Origin: Tetmemena sp. SeJ-2015
Lineage: Eukaryota; Ciliophora; Spirotrichea; Sporadotrichida; Oxytrichidae
Length of the DNA: 14,012 bases
Direction of reading: 5' to 3'
Assembly: GCA_027382625.1 (NCBI GenBank)
Contig: JAJKFJ010024494.1
Span: forward strand, 1 to 14,012
How positions within the stretch are numbered: position 1 is the stretch's first letter; every line of letters begins with the position of its first letter. The notes under the pieces were generated by a model. That model saw nothing but the letters and a program-made list of their open reading frames with translations, had not been told where the DNA came from and made no database searches. Position numbers and translations under genes: made by a program. Positions 8,920 to 14,012 of the stretch are shown here, one piece after another.

Positions 8920-10589
8920 ATGAAATCAGCAAAAACTTTGCTTCTCTTGTCTGTTCTCTTTACAGCAAGTATTAAAGGACAGTGGGACACAGGCCCAGAT
9001 GCAAACTAGACTACAGAACTGTAGCCTCCATTTTATAAATTTGAAAACGATACTCTGTTAGTTGACCGAGTACCAGTCGATTCAGGAGAATCTCTCTTCT
9101 TTATGATGGCTCTCTCAAGAAATGACCCAAAGACAGATCCCCTAATTATCTGGCTACAGGGTGGACCTGGATGCTCGTCCATGTACGGCATGTTCCTTGA
9201 AAACGGCCCCTACAACTTGAAGTTTGATAGATTGGAAAATCCTTCTTTCAATTTACACCACAACACCTTCTCTTGGAATAACTTTGCTAATGTTATGTAT
9301 CTTGATTTTCCTCTTGGAACCGGTTTCTCAACCCTCCACGACACTTTCAAGTAAAGATTCAACGAGCTTCATATTTTTAAAGATTTAAACTTTATTATAG
9401 GAGCATTAGCTAGGAGTGGATTTTTACAAATTCCTGACTGGATTCTTAGAGAAACAACCTGAGTTTAAGAAGAGACCAATTTATCTAGCTGGTGAGGACT
9501 TTGCTGGCCACTTCATCCCTTTGATTGTAAAAGTTCTGAGGAATGAGGACAATGAGGATATCAATCTAGGAGGAGTAGCAATCGGAAATGGTTGGGTGGA
9601 TCCCTTTTACTAATATCCTGCTTACAGCAAGTACGCTGAAGAAAACGGCATTACCAAATTAAATACCTATTACCTAATTTTTAACCAATAGTGCTAGAGC
9701 TTTTCTGTATAGCATAGGTTTCAGTCTATGCTAGTTGACTCTCATGGTTGAGGTACCCCTCCTCTCTAGATTTGTCTGCGATCTGACTTTACTCCCACTT
9801 TCTGGAAACCCATTCCACCCTTCCTTCAATATCTATGACATTAGGAGAGACTGCGTGTGGTAAGGAGACTACTGCTACCCAGCCAACGGGCTTAACTTTT
9901 ATGTGTCTTCAAGGAAGTTCAAAACCTAGTTAAAAGGAGTGGACTTTGAAGGTGCTTGGCAAGAGTGCGATGACTCCCTTTTCTACAGTCTCTCTGCTAA
10001 CACTTAGTACAGCTATGGCTACTACTTGAAAGAATCCCTTGATGAAGGTCTTCCCCTTCTTGTTTAAATTCTTGCTTCTAATATTCCATTTTAAGGTGTT
10101 TATAACGGAGACAAAGACTTCATGTATAACTGGAGAGGAGCAGAGGCCTGGACTGAGGCACTAGTCTGGGACCACCAGGAAGATTTTAACAAGCAAAGGT
10201 TTGAGAACTGGACTAGTTCTGAGGACGTAGAGTTCGGTTACGAGACGGATGGAAGATTGAAGCAGTGGGGCAACTTCACCCTGCTTAGAATCTATGAGGC
10301 AGGCCACATGGTGCCCATGGACTAGCCAGAGCTGGCTCACAACATGATGATCGAATTCATAAAGTATGGAAGACTGAAATCAGTTTACGAAAAGATTTAT
10401 GGAGTGGATGAGGACCAGGAGGACTAGCAATAGAATGAAAATGGTGGTGCTGATAATAACGAAGATTGGCATGATGATGAAGATGAAGGCGAAAAAGGAC
10501 AAAGTGGTGATCAACAAACAAGTAATGATAAAGAGACCATCGATGATTAAACCAAAGAGAGTTCAAAAGAGGAAAAGCAACAAATATGA
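8920..10589 (+). CDS. Carboxypeptidase Y-like S10 family protein lacking the catalytic serine
   Basis: Peptidase family S10 enzymes remove C-terminal residues in lysosomes/vacuoles or outside the cell. An N-terminal signal peptide (KSAKTLLLLSVLFTASIKG) is clear. Family motifs: WLQGGPGCSS (from residue 78), FLENGP, YLDFPLGTGFS, FNIYDIRRDC, YNGDKDFMYNW, YEAGHMVPMDQPELA. Similarity is closest to yeast CPY (YDIRKDC, GDKDF.CNW, H.VRNWT). The nucleophile motif GESYAG reads GEDFAG: the serine is Asp (GAC, 9497-9499). The GDxD aspartates and His (10305-10307) remain. The carboxylate-binding Asn of WLNGGPG is Gln. Two introns are needed: about 9351-9400, whose borders leave the frame one base off (see findings), and 9707-9752 or 9707-9734. 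A ~60-residue acidic/Gln-rich tail (from ~10407) follows the domain. It is about 525 residues, likely a pseudoenzyme. Confidence 0.9.
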
Positions 10590-10684
10590 TCTTTCGTTAA
10601 ATCTATAGAAATAACAATCACTTCACTGAATTCATACTTAAACGAAAATAAGTGATAATTCTATTAGATAAAAATACAAATAAA

Positions 10685-11121
10685 ATGAAGAACAATCAAC
10701 AGTAAGGTACATAGAACAAAAGCGTCAAACAAACATTAGACGAGCTATTTAAGAAGAAGGCTATAGAAAAGAAGTCAGGAATTCCAAAAGAGGAAGTCAA
10801 GAAAGAGAAGGGAGAAGGCTAAAACTAAGACTCAATTAGTTAGAGTGAGGCCATCAAAGAATAGAAGAAACTCAAGATAGAGAAAAAACTAAAGAAGCTC
10901 AAGAAGTTGTTAAATAATTTAGTTTAACTCCAAATTTCATAATTTATTTGTAGGAGGAGAAAATGAAAGAGGAAAGAAGAGAGGAAGTTAGAAAAGAGAA
11001 AATGAAGCAGCAAGGAAAGTTCACTGAGGAAGGCTATAAGATATATTCTATGGATGAACTCAAAATAGGCAAAGGAGGAGACTCAGCAGATTGTCCTTTC
11101 GATTGCAATTGCTGCTTTTGA
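10685..11121 (+). CDS. DUF1764 family protein
   Basis: Small eukaryotic protein of unknown function. With a 32-nt intron at 10922-10953 it is 134 residues. The N-terminal part has VKQTLDELFKKKAIEKK followed by a Lys/Glu-rich, probably helical middle (KKLKIEKKLKKLKKLL, EERREEVRKEKMK). The C terminus GYKIYSMDELKIGKGG plus CPFDCNCCF is the diagnostic end of the DUF1764 family. The four cysteines could bind metal, but that is not shown. The start is the first ATG, 95 bp after the stop of the carboxypeptidase-like gene on the same strand. Several TAG/TAA codons must be read as Gln. Basic composition would fit a nuclear or nucleolar protein, which is inference. Confidence 0.85.
10922..10953 (+). 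other. 32-nt intron in the DUF1764 gene
   Basis: GTTTAA...TTTGTAG; removing it joins KKLLNNL to EEKMKEERR in phase 0 and restores the conserved C terminus. An alternative donor at 10909 would break the frame. Confidence 0.75.
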
Positions 11122-11304
11122 AGGTTTAATAGGAAAGAATGAATGAATCAATACTTATTATTAATTCTGATTCATTAGACTACTGCAACATATTTCTATT
11201 TGAATAAAGAAATATGATAATTAAGAAAATAAAAATAGTTGGGTGATTATAATAAACAACATGATAGAAACAGCTTCTGATCTTCATCTCATAGATCACA
11301 CTGA
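11122..11304. other. Spacer / unresolved 5' end of the next gene
   Basis: AT-rich. An ATG at 11261 opens a short frame (MIETASDLHLIDHTDQF) in a phase different from the downstream gene. It could be a first exon, but no GT-AG pair that I found joins the two in frame. Confidence 0.4.
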
Positions 11305-14012
11305 TTAATTTAATCTTTATTTGTTGTTGATTCCACTCACAATATTGAATCAGATGTACTTTCATTATTACCGAATGCACAGACTGTTTTGAAGAAAACA
11401 AAGTAGAGCACATTCTTCCATAGAACAAGAGACTAAAACATATAGAAACTGCTCTAGGATAAGTTGAGATTTATAAAGTGAGTTATCCCTGCGCTCAGCA
11501 AAATAAGTAACGCTGCTAGCTCAAGAATCGCCAAGGTATTTCACGAACGAAGATACCTTCCTCATCAAATAATTGCAAAGGAGGGAGAGACCTCAGATGC
11601 AATTATGCTGATTAGAGAAGGAGAGTGCGAAATCCTTGCTAATAAAAATCCACTTCAAATCAAGTAAGCTATATTCTAAACAATGTCTACTTCTAAGATG
11701 AATTTTAACATTTAGTTTAGGATAACTAGCGACATGAAGATTTTGATGAGCGATGATAAAGTGCAGTTTGGAGAGTAAATTTCTTTCTGTTCAAAATGAT
11801 ATAGTGATAAGGGTTATCTGAGTTCGTCAATGAAGACTTACCACTTAGGAGTTTTACAGCCGGGTGAGTGGATTAATGACCACATCCTTCTCTATCCTAA
11901 GGATTCCTCTCCAGCCATGCTTTCTTTCCCCTTTACTGTGAAGACAGTGACACCAGTTGTGATTTACTTTATTTCGAAAGAACACTTTTATCACATGCTC
12001 TCTAAGGAATACCTTCAGGTGCTCAAGGAAATAAATCAACAAAAAATGAGCTTTCTTGGCATGAGGATGCACGAAATCACAGACACTACTCAGAAGATTA
12101 GACAATTAGATTAGCAGAGGGAATAATATTCAGATGCTTAATGGAGCATCATCAAGCAAGTATTAATTTCAAAATGTAAATACTGCCATTTTTAAAGTAC
12201 CAACTGCATCTATAAAGATTATTAAGAATATTGGGAATAGGACTTTGCTTTAAAAAGACAAGTTCTTTAGGAGACACCGAGAGAGCATGAAACTTCATGA
12301 AATCAGCAAAGTTATCGACCTAAAAGAGTTTCATATATTTTTAAGTATTTTAATTTTCGACCCTAGAGATGTTGAGGATGAAGAAGATGATCAAGCTAAA
12401 AGAGCAGGTAGTTAATTAGGCTCATCTTCAGATAATTTTTAGGAAAATATAGAACAATACAGCACAGAATATACCCTACATCCTCCTGGCAACAGTCAAC
12501 AGAATACGAGAGCCACATCAGTGTTAGGGTAGACTAAATCAAAATTAGGATCAACTCTGTTTACAGTATGGTATTTTAAATCAATATGTTTAACCAAAGG
12601 AAGTCTTCTGTTGAAAATGCCAAAAATGGATTCATTGGTTAACCAGAGGAACCCACAGCAGCCAAAGCAAGTTTCAAACTGCCTTAAACATTGAAAAGAT
12701 ATTCTAGCACATAAGGCAACTCTCCCAAAAGAGATAGTGTGTAGAATGATTAGATCATTCATGGAGAAGAGTCTATCAATTAAAGCCAATCCAACTTTGA
12801 TTATAGTTCAAAACCTAAATAGAAAAATTAGACTCTTTACGATTGGAGTAGCACAGATAATCATTGCGACCATTAACATTCAGTTGAAAACGAGGACAGG
12901 ATCAAGCATTTATAATAGACTCATGAAAATCTCAAGAACTTAAGAAAACACAATCGCTTCGCTTCTTAATTCATAGATAAGATGAATCATATTGAATATG
13001 ATGCCAAGTATAATGCGAGCTCTTTGTTTTCTGGAAATCAAGACATAATAAATTCAAAGTATCTTAAAGATCATAATTAAGCGAATACTCCACTTAATCA
13101 ATATTATAGTCACAATTAGAACTCATATATTTATGCGTTTAATTGTAAATATATCGGCTCTTAGTAAGCCTTTATTAGACCTTAACTATAGTCATTCTAG
13201 TAGAACTCTATTGCATCCAATTTTTCAGGTTAAAGAGATTTCCTCGATTCTTAGTTGAATCTAAAACTATTAAATAACAGTCCAAATAAAGGAGTTACCT
13301 TTCTCGCGCCCTTATCTGCAGCCACTTAGCAGCACTAAGAACACAAAAATAGATACACTGCTTCTCATCTTATAAAGAAAACTCAAAAGAAAATGGCATT
13401 GAGGCTATCTGACGATCATGCTACTACGCTTTCTGTTCTCAGCTCTTCAAATCACAGAAATTTACACTTTATTAAATATTTAATCATTTTAAATGCAGAT
13501 GGTCAGTCTACATAAGCTAACTCAATTAGCCTGCAGAATACTCCCTATGGGAAGTCTACTCATATTTCCATAAAAGCTTCATAATTATTATATATTGTTG
13601 ATTAGAAGTCAAAGTTTCACAACTTCAATTATCAAAACATCTATATAAAATAGTAAATTGGTATTATAAAAATATAACATTGAGGCCTTTTCAATTGGGA
13701 ACGATATAAGTATAAGTAAAGAATTCGAGATTCCTCAAGCCAAAAAAGAGAAGGAGCTTAATGCAGGAGAATAGATTGAGAAAGATATTCTCAAGGAGAT
13801 AGAGAGAAGGAGGGAGTTAACTCCTGATAAACATTTAATTATATATCATTCTACAATTCTATTTCTACTCTTAAAAAAAAGTTTAAAAGTTTATAAACAA
13901 GCTGCTGTTTAGAGCAAAGCAATAAAATTCAATCTCAAATAACTCAAGTGCTTTGAGTTCGTCTAATTATGTCGAGAGGAGGAAGACTTAGTTATAGGGA
14001 AAGAAGATTCTT
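11305..14012 (+). CDS. Cyclic-nucleotide-binding-fold protein, large, Gln/Asn/Ser-rich (5' end unresolved, 3' end cut by window)
   Basis: The N-terminal part looks like a cNMP-binding domain. It has KISNAASSRIAKVFHERRYL and IIAKEGETSDAIMLIREGEC (the fold's helix and first strands), then LGVLQPGEWINDHILL and VVIYFISKEHFYHML. The phosphate-binding cassette with its Arg (FGELAL...PRxA) is not seen, so ligand binding is doubtful. Helical, coiled-coil-like sequence follows, then long low-complexity Gln/Asn/Ser-rich sequence to the window end. Likely introns: 11775-11804 (30 nt, removes an in-frame TGA), 12160-12217 (58 nt), 12571-12599 (29 nt) and 13653-13710 (58 nt). An in-frame TGA at 11479-11481 needs a 21-nt intron (11478-11498) or is a real break. 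No ATG in this frame follows the upstream TGA at 11302, so a first exon is missing from the model. Such proteins are common in ciliates; the role is unknown. Confidence 0.7.
11775..11804 (+). other. 30-nt intron in the cNMP-binding-fold gene
   Basis: GTAAATTTC...GATATAG. It contains an in-frame TGA, and removing it joins two parts of the domain in the same frame (GA + T = Asp). Confidence 0.75.

Overview
The window is nuclear DNA of a eukaryote that uses a reassigned code. In every recognisable gene TAA and TAG occur freely inside conserved protein and must be read as glutamine, and only TGA ends a frame. Very short GT-AG introns (about 27-60 nt), AT-rich spacers and compact gene spacing all suggest a ciliate. 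C4A4-like DNA at 1281-1445 hints at a spirotrich (Oxytricha/Stylonychia side), because GGGGTTTT is the telomere repeat there. However, several genes on one molecule is unusual for the gene-sized macronuclear chromosomes of that group. Micronuclear DNA, or a ciliate with longer macronuclear chromosomes, both remain possible. Species cannot be fixed from the sequence alone.

Left part (1-2760): no protein gene is supported. It has a long repeat present twice and a third time in part (1-218, 393-600, 982-1070), a five-copy tandem array with a 71-72 bp period (608-965), and a G-rich degenerate telomere-like tract (301-385). These are followed by a C-rich telomere-like tract with a 33-bp minisatellite (1281-1445) and a sharply GC-richer island full of strong hairpins (about 1980-2470), which could be a structured RNA or a mobile-element remnant.

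Middle (2761-3779): fragments on the minus strand read like the exons of a small spliced gene. The model is tentative and the product is not recognised. About 660 bp of AT-rich spacer follows.

Right part (4442-14012): five genes run in one direction with short spacers. They are DNA topoisomerase III alpha (TOP3) with a long acidic insert, PCNA with Gln at the usual ubiquitin-acceptor lysine, and a carboxypeptidase Y-like protein whose catalytic serine is replaced by Asp. After these come a small DUF1764 protein and a large, Gln/Asn/Ser-rich protein with a degenerate cyclic-nucleotide-binding fold, cut off by the window end. TOP3 and PCNA both act in DNA replication and repair and are neighbours. 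The other genes have no evident pathway link, and dense packing rather than an operon is the simplest reading.
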